A stretch of DNA of 64,000 bases, from positions 806,001 through 870,000 of the forward strand of contig NZ_JAJOYS010000001.1 in the NCBI RefSeq assembly GCF_021166475.1. The letters are read 5' to 3'. The position numbers and the translations under genes are program-made. The notes beneath the pieces were generated by a model. It worked only from the letters and a program-made list of their open reading frames with translations. It did not search any database and was not told the origin of the DNA. The stretch is from Pelagibacterium xiamenense. GTDB taxonomy: Bacteria > Pseudomonadota > Alphaproteobacteria > Rhizobiales > Devosiaceae. Shown here in pieces: positions 28,805 to 37,171 of this stretch (position 1 is its first letter; every line of letters begins with the position of its first letter).

Positions 28805-29377
28805 TCAAACGAACTGCGCGTTTTCTTCGGCCAGCAAAGCGGCTTGCTGCATCGCCCACGCCATGGCTGAAATGGTGCCGGCAAAAAGCACGAACAGGAT
28901 CGTGTCCGAGGAGACGTAGAAGGCGATCATGCGTTGGCCCGGCGGTGCCGACCAGCTCAAAACGAGGCTCAGGAGCGCCCCGATGAACGGCTTGATCAGC
29001 GCACTGGCGCCGATGGCGATCGCAAAGTCGCGCAACCCGCCGCTCGCCGCGCTCGAAAAGATGGCGCCTGAAAGAAAGGCGGCAAGGCAGGCACGGAGCC
29101 GGATCAGCCCGAAGACAAGGATGCCGAGCGGGATCATCGAAAGCCCGAACCCGGCGCCGCGCTCCAGAAGACCGACGGGACGCGGTGCGCCTGCGGGGAT
29201 ATGGAGAAGGTTCGCCAGCCCGGAGCGGTCGAGCGTGAACCAGAAGAGGGCCATGCCCACAGGCAGTACGATCGCGGCGACGAGCGCGCCCAACCGCAGT
29301 GCGGCAATGCCCGTGCGGACGGGTGCGGAAAGGGGCGCGGAGATGGGTACGGTGGCGGTCATGCGCAAAGGGTCCAT
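28805..29377 (-). CDS. DUF2975-like integral membrane protein
   Basis: A 190-residue protein with four predicted membrane helices, near residues 25-47, 76-96, 104-140 and 152-175. The spacing and the adjacent 68-residue XRE regulator match the DUF2975/YozG pairing. No catalytic motif is visible. Starts at 29377 or 29362 (MTATVPISAP) are both possible; neither has a clear Shine-Dalgarno. The upstream region, shared with a divergent secreted protein gene, carries an inverted repeat that may be the binding site of the partner regulator. Confidence 0.75.
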   Translation of the reverse strand: MDPLRMTATVPISAPLSAPVRTGIAALRLGALVAAIVLPVGMALFWFTLDRSGLANLLHIPAGAPRPVGLLERGAGFGLSMIPLGILVFGLIRLRACLAAFLSGAIFSSAASGGLRDFAIAIGASALIKPFIGALLSLVLSWSAPPGQRMIAFYVSSDTILFVLFAGTISAMAWAMQQAALLAEENAQFV

Positions 29378-29417
29378 TCGAGTTCGTCAGTGGATGGTCC
29401 GAATGTGAAGCAAAAAT

Positions 29418-29453
29418 TATCGTTTGACAATAATTAGTTTTCGCAAAACGATA
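29418..29453. promoter_or_regulatory. Candidate XRE operator between divergent genes
   Basis: TATCGTTT (29418-29425) and AAACGATA (29446-29453) are a perfect 8-base inverted repeat with 20 bases between, in an AT-rich block. TTGACA (29424-29429) lies inside it. The repeat is between the DUF2975/XRE operon and the secreted-protein gene and could control both. Confidence 0.5.
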
Positions 29454-29486
29454 GTTCCTGTCTCTAACCAGGCCAGGAGCCTTGCA

Positions 29487-29900
29487 ATGTATGCTTCCCC
29501 TTTCACCCTTCACCGCCGCTTAAAGCGGTTCGCTCTGAGCGTTTTTGTCGCCATCGTTGCGCTGCCGGTAGCCGGGCTGGCACAGTCCCTGGACCGCACG
29601 GTGCAAGGCCATGTCTCGGTCGCCACGGTCGCGAATATGATCTCGGATGCGGCGAACGACAGCGCCGCGCGCGACCGCCTCAGCCTCTATCTCACAGGGA
29701 TTGGCGAGAGCGCGGGATATCTCGTATCGATGGCCGGGGACGCCGGGATGGACCTCGAATGCCCCCATTCATTCAGCCTGGGCAGCGATACGGCCTGGGC
29801 TGCCATTGCCGCGGCGGCACCCGACAGCGGCACATGGGCACAGACGCCCGCCGCTCCGATCATTCTTTCGGATATGCTCGAACGGGCCGGTTGCCGTTAG
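29487..29900 (+). CDS. Secreted protein of unknown function
   Basis: A 137-residue protein starting at the ATG at 29487 (CAGGAG upstream). The signal peptide spans about residues 1-33 (RRLKRFALSVFVAIVALPVAGLAQS). The mature ~104 residues are acidic and Ala-rich, with two cysteines (in LECPHSF and at the end, ERAGCR) that could form a periplasmic disulfide. I do not recognise the family. It is divergent from the DUF2975/XRE pair and ends 23 bases before the convergent S24 repressor gene. Confidence 0.7.
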   Translation: MYASPFTLHRRLKRFALSVFVAIVALPVAGLAQSLDRTVQGHVSVATVANMISDAANDSAARDRLSLYLTGIGESAGYLVSMAGDAGMDLECPHSFSLGSDTAWAAIAAAAPDSGTWAQTPAAPIILSDMLERAGCR

Positions 29901-29922
29901 GCGGCGGCAGGGCGGGCCAGGC

Positions 29923-30564
29923 CTACTGGCTCGCCCACAGGATCCGGGCGATCCAGTCGATCTCTTCGGGCTTGAAGATTCGCGGAGCGTGGTCGGGATT
30001 GATCGAATGCAGTTCGATCTGCTTTTCGGTGCGCCGATAGAGGATCTTGGCCATCACCTCGCCATCGCGCGTGCGCGCGACGACACGGTCGCCGCGCCGC
30101 AATTGCTCGGTGGGCGAAACGATAAGGACGTCCCCGTCGCGATAGAGCGGCTGCATGGAGTCCCCGGTGACCTCGAGGGCGTAGGCCGTGCCATCTGAAA
30201 AGCCGGGGAAGCGCACCTCGTCCCAGCCCTGGCCGGCGGGGAAACCCGCGGCGTCGAAAAAGCCGCCCGAGCCCGCCTGCGCGAAGCCCAGCAAGGGCAC
30301 GGTCGGCGACGAGACACGCGCGGGGGCTTGCGAATAGGGCATCGAGCCCGAAAGGAAGCTGTCGAAGGTCTCGTTGGTGGCCTCGAGCACCTTGGCGATG
30401 GACTCGGTCGACGGCCAGCGCTCGCGCCCGTCCTTCGAGACGCGCTTTGAGGGGTTGAACGCCGTCGCGTCGAGCCCGGCGAGTTTGGCCAGGCCCGATG
30501 TCGAAAGCTGATGCCGCTCGGCAAGGGCGTCGAGGGCAGCCCATATGGCGCGGTGCGAAAGCAT
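29923..30564 (-). CDS. XRE-S24 (LexA/CI-like) repressor
   Basis: A 213-residue protein with an N-terminal helix-turn-helix (about residues 5-75, containing STSGLAKLAGLDATAFNPSKR) and a C-terminal S24 peptidase domain. The catalytic Ser136 lies in GDSMQPL and Lys173 in GEVMAKIL. An Ala-Gly pair at residues 97-98 (FAQAGSGG) is a plausible self-cleavage site. LexA/CI relatives cleave themselves during the SOS response, but chromosomal single copies in Hyphomicrobiales often appear to have stable regulatory roles. No phage genes are nearby. Confidence 0.87.
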   Translation of the reverse strand: MLSHRAIWAALDALAERHQLSTSGLAKLAGLDATAFNPSKRVSKDGRERWPSTESIAKVLEATNETFDSFLSGSMPYSQAPARVSSPTVPLLGFAQAGSGGFFDAAGFPAGQGWDEVRFPGFSDGTAYALEVTGDSMQPLYRDGDVLIVSPTEQLRRGDRVVARTRDGEVMAKILYRRTEKQIELHSINPDHAPRIFKPEEIDWIARILWASQ

Positions 30565-30600
30565 GGTAGAGGAATGAAGTCTCCAATAAAGGGAAACAAA

Positions 30601-30616
30601 TCCTATTTCTTCCTAT
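30601..30616 (-). promoter_or_regulatory. Candidate operator of the S24 repressor
   Basis: TCCTAT occurs at 30601-30606 and 30611-30616, ten bases apart, so both copies face the same side of the helix. The second runs into the palindrome CCTATAGG. They lie 37-52 bases upstream of the repressor start, a usual place for autoregulation. TTGACT on the minus strand further upstream could be a -35 box. Confidence 0.38.
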
Positions 30617-30701
30617 AGGGTGTTAACCTTTTTGTAAAGTCAAAACGCGCCTTGGCAGTGCACCGGTCCGCCTGTAGGGTCCCGCTGACAAGGAAGCGGA
30701 C

Positions 30702-31046
30702 ATGGCAGAACCGATCTATAAAATCGCCAGCAAGGCCGACTGGGAGGCCGCGTGGGTGGCCGGCGAACTCAAGGGCACGGCGGTTGACCTTGCCGACGGC
30801 TATATTCACTTTTCGACCGCAGAACAGCTCGCCGAAACCCTCGACAAGCATTATCGCGGGCAGTCGGGACTGGTGCTGGCGACGATCGACCCGGACCTTC
30901 TGCCCCATCCCCTCAAATGGGAACCCTCGCGCGGCGGGGCGCTGTTCCCGCATCTTTATGCCCCCCTGCCCATGGCGGCGGTGATCGCCGAGCGCCCGCT
31001 CGATGCGCGCGGGGATGGCGGGTTTGACCTGCCGGAGATCGACTGA
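30702..31046 (+). CDS. DUF952 family protein
   Basis: A 114-residue protein matching DUF952 from beginning to end: IYKIASKADWEAA, then GYIHFSTAEQLAETLDKHYRGQSGLVLATIDPDLL, then LKWEPSRGGALFPHLYAPLPMAAV. The conserved His and Ser in the IHFST and FPHLY segments resemble ADP-ribosyltransferase-like folds, but no activity is established to my knowledge. It is translationally coupled to pyrD: the last base of its TGA is the first base of the pyrD ATG. Confidence 0.9.
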   Translation: MAEPIYKIASKADWEAAWVAGELKGTAVDLADGYIHFSTAEQLAETLDKHYRGQSGLVLATIDPDLLPHPLKWEPSRGGALFPHLYAPLPMAAVIAERPLDARGDGGFDLPEID

Positions 31047-32146
31047 TGGGGCTGGCGGACTTCCTGCGTCACAAGGGCATTCAGAAATTCACCCGCGAGG
31101 CGCTCTTGAAGATGGAGCCCGAGACCGCGCACCGGGCGACGATCAACGCGCTGAAGTACGGGCTCGCGCCGAAGGGCGAACCGGACCCGCAGAGCCTCTC
31201 GACGGAACTGTGCGGACTGAAGCTACCCAATCCGGTCGGCATGGCGGCGGGGTTCGACAAGAACGCCGAGGTGCCAGGGCCGCTCGCCAGGGTCGGTTTC
31301 GGCTTTGTCGAGGTGGGGACCGTGACGCCGCGGGCACAGACGGGCAATCCGACGCCGCGGCTGTTCCGCATTCCCGAGGCCATGGGGGTCGTCAACCGGC
31401 TCGGGTTCAACAACGAGGGCCACGCCGCCGCGTTCGAGCGGCTGGCGGATCGGGACCGCAGCCTGGTGATCGGCGTCAATGTCGGCGCCAACAAGGACAG
31501 CGAGGATTTCGTCGCTGACTATGTTCTCGGGGTGAGGGCGTTTTCGCCCATCGCCGACTATCTGACGGCCAATATCTCCTCGCCCAACACGCCGGGGTTG
31601 CGAAACCTTCAGTCCGACGAGGCGCTGACGCGGCTTTTGGGCGCGATCACCGAGACACGGGCCGCGCAGCCGCGCCAGACGCCGGTTTTCCTAAAGATTG
31701 CGCCCGACCTGACCGAGCCCGAGATGGACGGTATCGCGCGGGTGGTGCTCGAAAGCGGGATCGACGGGCTGATCGTGTCCAATACGACGCTGTCGCGCGA
31801 GCCGGTCGCGGGGATGGCCAATGCCGGGGAAACGGGCGGGCTCTCGGGCAGGCCGCTCTTCGCACTCGCGACCCAGAGGCTCGCGCAAATGCGTCAGCGC
31901 GTGGGGCCGGAATTTCCGATCATCGGGGTTGGCGGCATCCATTCGGGCAAGAGCGCGGTGGCGAAATTCGAGGCGGGCGCCAATGCGGTGCAGCTTTATT
32001 CGGCGCTGGTCTATGGCGGGCTCGAGATGATCGACGAGATCAAGGCCGGGCTCGCGCAGGCTGTTGCCGAGCGTGGGCTGACCTCGGTGGCAGGGCTCAC
32101 CGGGACGGCGATCGACGACTGGGCCCTGGGGCGCGCAACGCATTAG
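31046..32146 (+). CDS. pyrD: Dihydroorotate dehydrogenase (quinone), class 2
   Basis: A 366-residue FMN enzyme that oxidises dihydroorotate to orotate in pyrimidine synthesis and passes electrons to the membrane quinone pool. The N-terminal helical extension (FLRHKGIQKFTREALLKMEPETAHRATINALKYG) that docks class 2 enzymes to the membrane is present. The barrel shows GMAAGFDKNAE, NRLGFNNEG, NISSPNTPGLR (with the catalytic Ser) and a C-terminal GVGGIHSG phosphate loop. It is coupled to the DUF952 gene upstream and overlaps the convergent MATE gene by 4 bases. Confidence 0.95.
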   Translation: MGLADFLRHKGIQKFTREALLKMEPETAHRATINALKYGLAPKGEPDPQSLSTELCGLKLPNPVGMAAGFDKNAEVPGPLARVGFGFVEVGTVTPRAQTGNPTPRLFRIPEAMGVVNRLGFNNEGHAAAFERLADRDRSLVIGVNVGANKDSEDFVADYVLGVRAFSPIADYLTANISSPNTPGLRNLQSDEALTRLLGAITETRAAQPRQTPVFLKIAPDLTEPEMDGIARVVLESGIDGLIVSNTTLSREPVAGMANAGETGGLSGRPLFALATQRLAQMRQRVGPEFPIIGVGGIHSGKSAVAKFEAGANAVQLYSALVYGGLEMIDEIKAGLAQAVAERGLTSVAGLTGTAIDDWALGRATH

Positions 32147-33480
32147 GTGAAGAGGTCGGCTTTTCGTCGTTCGATGGCGACCGCATAGATGCCCGCCCGG
32201 GTGAGCAGAAGGACATGCAGCGCCAGCCAGAGGCCCCAGAGCCCCAAGAGCGGCTGGAGAATAATCGCCGTGGCGAGATAGATGGCCAGCGAAGCGAGCA
32301 TGCCGTTGCGCATGGTGACGTTCAATGTCGCGCCAATCATGATGCCGTCGTAAACGAACGCGGTCATGCCCGTGAGCGGGGTCAGCGCCGCCATGACGAG
32401 GTAGGTCCGCGCGTTTTCGCGGACGGCGGCATTGGTGGTCATCAGGTCGATGGCGACCCAGCCGAAGGTGAGGAGGATAATCGTCAACGCGCCGCCGATG
32501 ACAAGGCCCCAGAGGAGGCTCAGCCGCACGGAGGTCTCGAAGGCCGGACGCCAATTGGCGCCGACGGCGCGGCCGCAAAGCTGTTCTGTTGCCGTGGCAA
32601 GGCCGTCGAGGAAGAACGCCGAGATCGCGAACAGCTGCAAAAGGATGGTGCTCGCCGAAAGGATCACCTCGCCCATCCGTGCGCGCTGGGCGGCGAAAAA
32701 GGCGAAGGCACCCATAAGCGCCGCCGAGCGGATGATGAGATCGCGGCTGATCCCCACCATGCGCTGGATCGCGGTGAGGTCGAGCAGCGCGGCGCGCGGT
32801 GTGGCGGCCAGAATGCCGGCGATGCCGCCATAGTGCCGCACGGCGATGACGAGGCCGATGGCGCTGGCGCAAACCTGGCCGATAACAGTTGCCGCCGCGA
32901 CGCCGACGACACCCCAGCCGAGCCCGAAGACGAAAGCGATCGAGAGGACGATGTTGACGACGTTGATAAGGATCTGCAGCACCATGCCGGTCTTTGCCGC
33001 GGCGCGGCCATAGAACCAGCCCAGGAGCACGTAATTGATGAAGACGAAGGGTACCGACCAGAGGCGGGTGAAGAGATAATCGGCGAAGGCGGCCTGGGAT
33101 TGTTCCGGCGGCGCCAGCGTGGCGGCGAAGAACCAGTAGACCGGCACCGATAGTGCGAGTAACGCAAGGCCGAGAACGACAGCGACGAGCATGGCGCGGG
33201 CCAGATGCAGAAGCCCGTCTTTGGGATCGTGCGCGCCGACGGCCTGAGCGACGAGCCCGGCGGTGCCGAAGCGCAGGAAGAAGGCCAGCGCGAAGATGAC
33301 GCTGAAGGCGACGGTACCGAGCGCCAGCCCGCCCAGAAGCCCCGCATCGCCCAATTGCCCGATGACGGCGGTATCGACCACCCCCGCGACCGGTTCTGTG
33401 ATGAACGCGAGCGAAGCGGGCAGGGCGATAGCCCAGACGTCCTTGTTGCGGACGGTGAACGGGTGTTGCGGGCGGGACAT
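32143..33480 (-). CDS. MATE family efflux transporter (DinF-like)
   Basis: A 445-residue membrane protein with twelve hydrophobic segments in two related halves. It begins VWAIALPASLAFITEPVAGVVDTAVIGQLGD, which is the DinF-type MATE opening including the conserved Pro and Asp of helix 1. Members export drugs or metabolites by H+ or Na+ antiport; the substrate is not predictable. It is transcribed alone, convergent with pyrD. Confidence 0.9.
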   Translation of the reverse strand: MSRPQHPFTVRNKDVWAIALPASLAFITEPVAGVVDTAVIGQLGDAGLLGGLALGTVAFSVIFALAFFLRFGTAGLVAQAVGAHDPKDGLLHLARAMLVAVVLGLALLALSVPVYWFFAATLAPPEQSQAAFADYLFTRLWSVPFVFINYVLLGWFYGRAAAKTGMVLQILINVVNIVLSIAFVFGLGWGVVGVAAATVIGQVCASAIGLVIAVRHYGGIAGILAATPRAALLDLTAIQRMVGISRDLIIRSAALMGAFAFFAAQRARMGEVILSASTILLQLFAISAFFLDGLATATEQLCGRAVGANWRPAFETSVRLSLLWGLVIGGALTIILLTFGWVAIDLMTTNAAVRENARTYLVMAALTPLTGMTAFVYDGIMIGATLNVTMRNGMLASLAIYLATAIILQPLLGLWGLWLALHVLLLTRAGIYAVAIERRKADLFT

Positions 33481-33549
33481 GGATGTGGCCGGACGCGGTG
33501 CTTTGAAACGAACCGGAACGCTATCCGATTCTCGGACTGCAGAAACGGA

Positions 33550-33574
33550 AAAGGCCCGGCGATGCCGGGCCTTT
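33550..33574 (-). terminator. Intrinsic terminator of the chemoreceptor gene
   Basis: AAAGGCCCGGC (33550-33560) pairs perfectly with GCCGGGCCTTT (33564-33574) around GAT. Read on the minus strand it is followed by TTTCCGTTT, about 25 bases after the chemoreceptor stop codon. It separates that gene from the MATE gene. Confidence 0.75.
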
Positions 33575-33597
33575 CGCCTGGTTGAATATGCGCGGGG

Positions 33598-35535
33598 TCA
33601 GAATTCTGCCCAGTCGGTGTCGATCGCGGCGTTGCCGGCCGAGAGATAGCTTCGGGCCGCTTGAGAGGCCTTCTTCTGAAGGCCGCGGGCGTCGGACTTC
33701 AGCTGCGCGCCGGCCCCATCATTCGCCGCGCTATTGGCCGCATCGATCGTGAACACCTCGACGATGCCGTCAAGCTCGGTGGCCTGGGCTTCGGTCTGCT
33801 CGATGGCCGCATTCGTCTCTTCGACGAGCGCGGCGTTGTGCTGGGTCATTTCGTCCATCTGCCGGATGGCGGTGCTGACCTCGCGGATGGCGTCCGTCTG
33901 TTCGCGATTGGCCTCGGAAATGCCCTGCATCAGTCTGGCGTTCGACTGCACGGCCTCGAGAATGTCGGCGAGCTTGGACGCCGCATCGGCGACCAGCTTG
34001 GAGCCGCCGGCGACTTCTTCGCCGCTCCTTTCGACAAGCGTTTTGACTTCCGCCGAAGCGTCGGCGGCCGACTGCGCGAGGCGCCGCACCTCGATGGCGA
34101 CGACCGCAAAGCCCTTGCCCGCTTCGCCGGCGCGCGCGGCCTCGACCGAGGCGTTGAGCGCCAGAAGATTGGTCTGGAAGGCGATGTCGTCGATCATGCC
34201 GATGATGTTGGAAATCTGTGAAGAGGACGACGTGATCCGCTCCATGGCCGTGGTGGCCGCCTGCATGGTGCCGCCGCCTTCGCTCGCCAGCTTTGCGGCG
34301 GTCTGGCTGCCGGCGTAGGCCTCATCGGCCTTTTCGGCATTCGCGGTGACCGCGCTCGTCAACTGATCCATCGCCGCCGAGGTTTCCTCGATGGCTGCGG
34401 CTTGCTTGGTGGTGCGTTCGGACAGATCGTTGGCGCCCGCGAGGATTTCCCCTGTCGCGGCCTTGAGCGCCCGCGAGGTCGTACGCAGCTTTGCGACGAC
34501 GTCGCTCAGCTTGTCGGCGGTCGCGTTGAAATCGTCCTTCAGCCGCCGTGCCTTTTCAGGAAGCGTTTCGGTGATCCGGTAGGTGAGGTCGCCCGAGGCC
34601 AGGGCGGACAGCCCTTTGGCGAGGCTTTCGACGGCGGCCATGTCGGCCTCGGCCTCACGCGCCTTGTCTGCCTGGGCGCTGGCGCGTTCCGCCTCGCTTG
34701 CGGCACGCTCCGCCTCGCGTTGCTGCCGGGTCTCGGCCGCTTCGGCTTCCATGGCCTCTTTGTCGATCGCCGCCTGCTTGAAAACCAGCACCGCGCGGGC
34801 CATGTCGCCGACTTCGTCGGTTGCCCTGGTGGCGGGGATGTCCACCGAATTGTCGCCCTCGGCGAGCCTCCCCATGGCGGCGGTCAGGGCATTGACCGGC
34901 CTGGTGATCGAGCGGGTGATGACGAACGCTGCGGCGCCCATGGCAATAAAGCCCGCGACCAGGGCGGCGCCGAGCAGGGCGGCGTTTTCCCAGAACAACG
35001 CCGAGAGGTCGTCCGTATAAACGCCCGTACCCACGATCCAGCCCCATTCGGTGCCTTCCACGTGCGAGAGCTTGGGCTGGGGTTGATCGCTGCCGGGTTT
35101 GGGCCAGAGGTAGTCGACGAAGCCCGAGCCGCTTTGCGCGACAGTTTCAACGAAGGCAGGGAAGATACGCTTGCCATTGGGGTCTTCCAGCGTCGAAAGA
35201 TCCTGGTTCTCCAGTTCGGGCTTGATAGGATGCATAACGACCGTCGAATTCATGTCGTTGATCCAGAAATATTCGCTTCCGCTATAGCGCATGGGGCGAA
35301 TGGCCTCGATGGCGCGCGCCTGCGCCTCCTCCACACTCAGCGTGCCGTCCTCCGCCAGCGCCGCGTACGCCGCGATTGTCGACGTCACGGTGTCGGTCAT
35401 GCTGCTAAGCATGGTCTTGCGCTCTTCGACGAGCTTGTTCTGAGTGTTGAGGACGCTGAACAGCGTTCCGACGGTCATCATCCCGAGCGCAATTGCGCCC
35501 ATGATGTACAGACGAGTGGAGATACGAAATTTCAT
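33598..35535 (-). CDS. Methyl-accepting chemotaxis protein with Cache sensor
   Basis: A 645-residue chemoreceptor. It has helix 1 (about 9-31), a single-Cache periplasmic sensor (about 32-185, with [15 protein letters not shown] and [13 protein letters not shown]), helix 2 (about 188-208), a HAMP domain, a charged coiled coil, and a second HAMP-like segment ([14 protein letters not shown]). The signalling domain has the conserved hairpin tip [28 protein letters not shown]. The last residues, DWAEF, resemble the C-terminal pentapeptide that tethers CheR and CheB. Relatives with this sensor often bind small carboxylates. Confidence 0.92.
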   Translation of the reverse strand: MKFRISTRLYIMGAIALGMMTVGTLFSVLNTQNKLVEERKTMLSSMTDTVTSTIAAYAALAEDGTLSVEEAQARAIEAIRPMRYSGSEYFWINDMNSTVVMHPIKPELENQDLSTLEDPNGKRIFPAFVETVAQSGSGFVDYLWPKPGSDQPQPKLSHVEGTEWGWIVGTGVYTDDLSALFWENAALLGAALVAGFIAMGAAAFVITRSITRPVNALTAAMGRLAEGDNSVDIPATRATDEVGDMARAVLVFKQAAIDKEAMEAEAAETRQQREAERAASEAERASAQADKAREAEADMAAVESLAKGLSALASGDLTYRITETLPEKARRLKDDFNATADKLSDVVAKLRTTSRALKAATGEILAGANDLSERTTKQAAAIEETSAAMDQLTSAVTANAEKADEAYAGSQTAAKLASEGGGTMQAATTAMERITSSSSQISNIIGMIDDIAFQTNLLALNASVEAARAGEAGKGFAVVAIEVRRLAQSAADASAEVKTLVERSGEEVAGGSKLVADAASKLADILEAVQSNARLMQGISEANREQTDAIREVSTAIRQMDEMTQHNAALVEETNAAIEQTEAQATELDGIVEVFTIDAANSAANDGAGAQLKSDARGLQKKASQAARSYLSAGNAAIDTDWAEF

Positions 35536-35575
35536 GATGGGTGCTCTGGGACCTTTCTGGTGTGCCCAGAGATTA

Positions 35576-35614
35576 TGGCGGTTAGGGTAAAAAAGCTCCT
35601 AACCGTCATTTTTG
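35576..35614. terminator. Intergenic hairpin between SDR and chemoreceptor genes
   Basis: TGGCGGTTAGG (35576-35586) pairs with CCTAACCGTCA (35598-35608), an 11-bp stem with one G-U pair. A run of T follows on the plus strand. Both flanking genes read on the minus strand, so it probably ends transcripts of the SDR gene before the chemoreceptor promoter. Confidence 0.55.
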
Positions 35615-35634
35615 TTGACGAAACGCGAGGCCTG

Positions 35635-36402
35635 TCAGTTTTCGAAGTCGTCGCGCTTCAGGATCACGGGCCGGGACGGCACCTGGCAGACCGGCATGAT
35701 CTCCATCACGTTGATGTTGACATGGTCGGGCAGGGTCGCGACCCACCAGACGGCCTCGGCGATATCTTCGGGCATCAGGGGATCGTTGTCCGCGTACATC
35801 TTCTCGTTGGCATCGAAATCCCCGCCCGTGCGCACGGCGGTGAATTCGGATTTCGCGTGGCCTGGTTCGAGCGAGGTGATGCGGATGCCGGTGCCCGCCA
35901 GATCGGTCCGCAGGTTCATCGAGAACTGATGCACGAAGGCCTTGGTTGCGCCGTACACATTGCCGCCGGCGTAGGCGAAGCGCTGGGCGATCGAACCGGT
36001 GTTGATGATCGACGCGCCCTTGCCCACCTGCTTGATGAGCGGCAGGAGGGCGAGGGTGGTATGCAGGAGGCCCATGACGTTCGTTTCGACCATGGTGCGC
36101 CACTGTCCGGTGTCGACATCGGGGATCGGCTGAGTGCCCAGAGCGAGGCCGCCATTGTTGAACAGGCACGTGACCGGTTTGAAGCCTTCGGGGATGGCGG
36201 CGACGGCGGCATCGATGCTCGCGGCATCGGTCAGGTCCATCGTGATGCCGTGAACGATGCCGGGAAATTCGTCCTCGAGCGCGTTGAGCCGATCGACCCG
36301 GCGGCCCGTCGCAATCACCTTCCAGCCATTGGACGCAAACTTGCGCGCTGTGGCCTGGCCGAAGCCGGAGGTGGCGCCGGTGATAAAAATGACGGGCTGC
36401 AT
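35635..36402 (-). CDS. Short-chain dehydrogenase, YdfG-like
   Basis: A 255-residue classical SDR. It has the cofactor motif TGATSGFG (9-16), the NNGG motif (LFNNGGLALG), a catalytic Ser in NTGSIAQ, and Tyr/Lys in VYGATKAF. Sequence and length match YdfG-type NADP-dependent 3-hydroxy acid dehydrogenases, which oxidise serine, threonine and 3-hydroxy acids. It is transcribed alone. Confidence 0.9.
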   Translation of the reverse strand: MQPVIFITGATSGFGQATARKFASNGWKVIATGRRVDRLNALEDEFPGIVHGITMDLTDAASIDAAVAAIPEGFKPVTCLFNNGGLALGTQPIPDVDTGQWRTMVETNVMGLLHTTLALLPLIKQVGKGASIINTGSIAQRFAYAGGNVYGATKAFVHQFSMNLRTDLAGTGIRITSLEPGHAKSEFTAVRTGGDFDANEKMYADNDPLMPEDIAEAVWWVATLPDHVNINVMEIMPVCQVPSRPVILKRDDFEN

Positions 36403-36510
36403 GGTGATCGATCCCCCGAAAACAAAGACAAGTCGGGTGTAAACGAGTCGCCGGCCAGGGCAAAGCGACCCGTTTTACAATGGGAGGGTGGCTTGTCTTG
36501 AAGCGTGCAG

Positions 36511-36714
36511 CTAGTCCTCGAGAACGAAGGTGACCGACAGGTTGACGCGATAGTGGGAAATCTTGCCGTCTTCGATCTCGACGTTCTGGTCCTTGACCCA
36601 GGCGCTCTTCATTCCGCGCAGCGTTTTCGACGCTCGTGCGATCCCCTGCTGGACCGCGTCGTCAAAGCTCGTCGGCGAGGTTGCAGAGATTTCGGTTACC
36701 CGTGCAACAGTCAT
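36511..36714 (-). CDS. Dodecin flavoprotein
   Basis: A 67-residue protein from the ATG at 36714, which follows AAGGAGGACG. The sequence VARVTEISATSPTSFDDAVQQGIARASKTLRGMKSAWVKDQNVEIEDGKISHYRVNLSVTFVLE is a full dodecin. These form hollow dodecamers that sequester riboflavin, FMN or lumichrome between paired Trp residues; the Trp in KSAWVKDQ is present. The storage or photoprotective role is known for the family and not shown here. Confidence 0.93.
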   Translation of the reverse strand: MTVARVTEISATSPTSFDDAVQQGIARASKTLRGMKSAWVKDQNVEIEDGKISHYRVNLSVTFVLED

Positions 36715-36783
36715 TGTTCCGTCCTCCTTGATCGGCATACGCTTCTCAGGAACGGATCGCCGCCGCGGGAAGTTCCCGGAACG

Positions 36784-37095
36784 TCAGCGTTTTTTGCCCA
36801 TTGCGAGGATGCGCAGGACGATCCAGATCGGCACGACGATGACCGCGCCGGTGAGGATATACGCGGCGACCTGCCGGAACGCGGCGAAGCCGTCGTCGAA
36901 AAGGCCCGAAACCATGCGCTGGATGCCGCGCAGGAGGTCTTCGGGGCTGACCCCGAAAATAGCCATCATGAAGCCTACGAGCAGGCTTAAGAGCACGAGC
37001 CGGATAAAGACCCGGCTCGGGGTGTCGCCCAAAAGCGCGGTAAGACCGTTCCCTGACCGGGGCTCGCGCCGATTGAAACTCTCTGCCAAGTTCAT
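36784..37095 (-). CDS. DUF6460-like membrane protein
   Basis: A 103-residue protein from the ATG at 37095 (MNLAESFNRREP). It has two hydrophobic segments (about 31-50 and 76-95) with LLGDTPSRVFIRLVLLSLLVGFMMAIFGVSPEDLLRGI between and before them. This is the layout of a short integral membrane family common in Hyphomicrobiales. No function is known to me. It lies between the dodecin gene and the divergent Lhr-like helicase gene. Confidence 0.72.
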   Translation of the reverse strand: MNLAESFNRREPRSGNGLTALLGDTPSRVFIRLVLLSLLVGFMMAIFGVSPEDLLRGIQRMVSGLFDDGFAAFRQVAAYILTGAVIVVPIWIVLRILAMGKKR

Positions 37096-37171
37096 GCCCT
37101 CGCGTTCGATTCCCGCTATGCTATGCCGCATATGGGGCTAAACCGTATCCGTTGCAAAGGTTCCGCCGCGC

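Noticed and set aside
29923-30564. Prophage CI repressor marking a prophage
   Set aside because: No other phage gene lies within many kilobases; neighbours are housekeeping genes.
34402-36501. 699-codon plus-strand open frame antisense to the chemoreceptor and SDR
   Set aside because: No motif in the translation, whereas both minus-strand genes are unmistakable.
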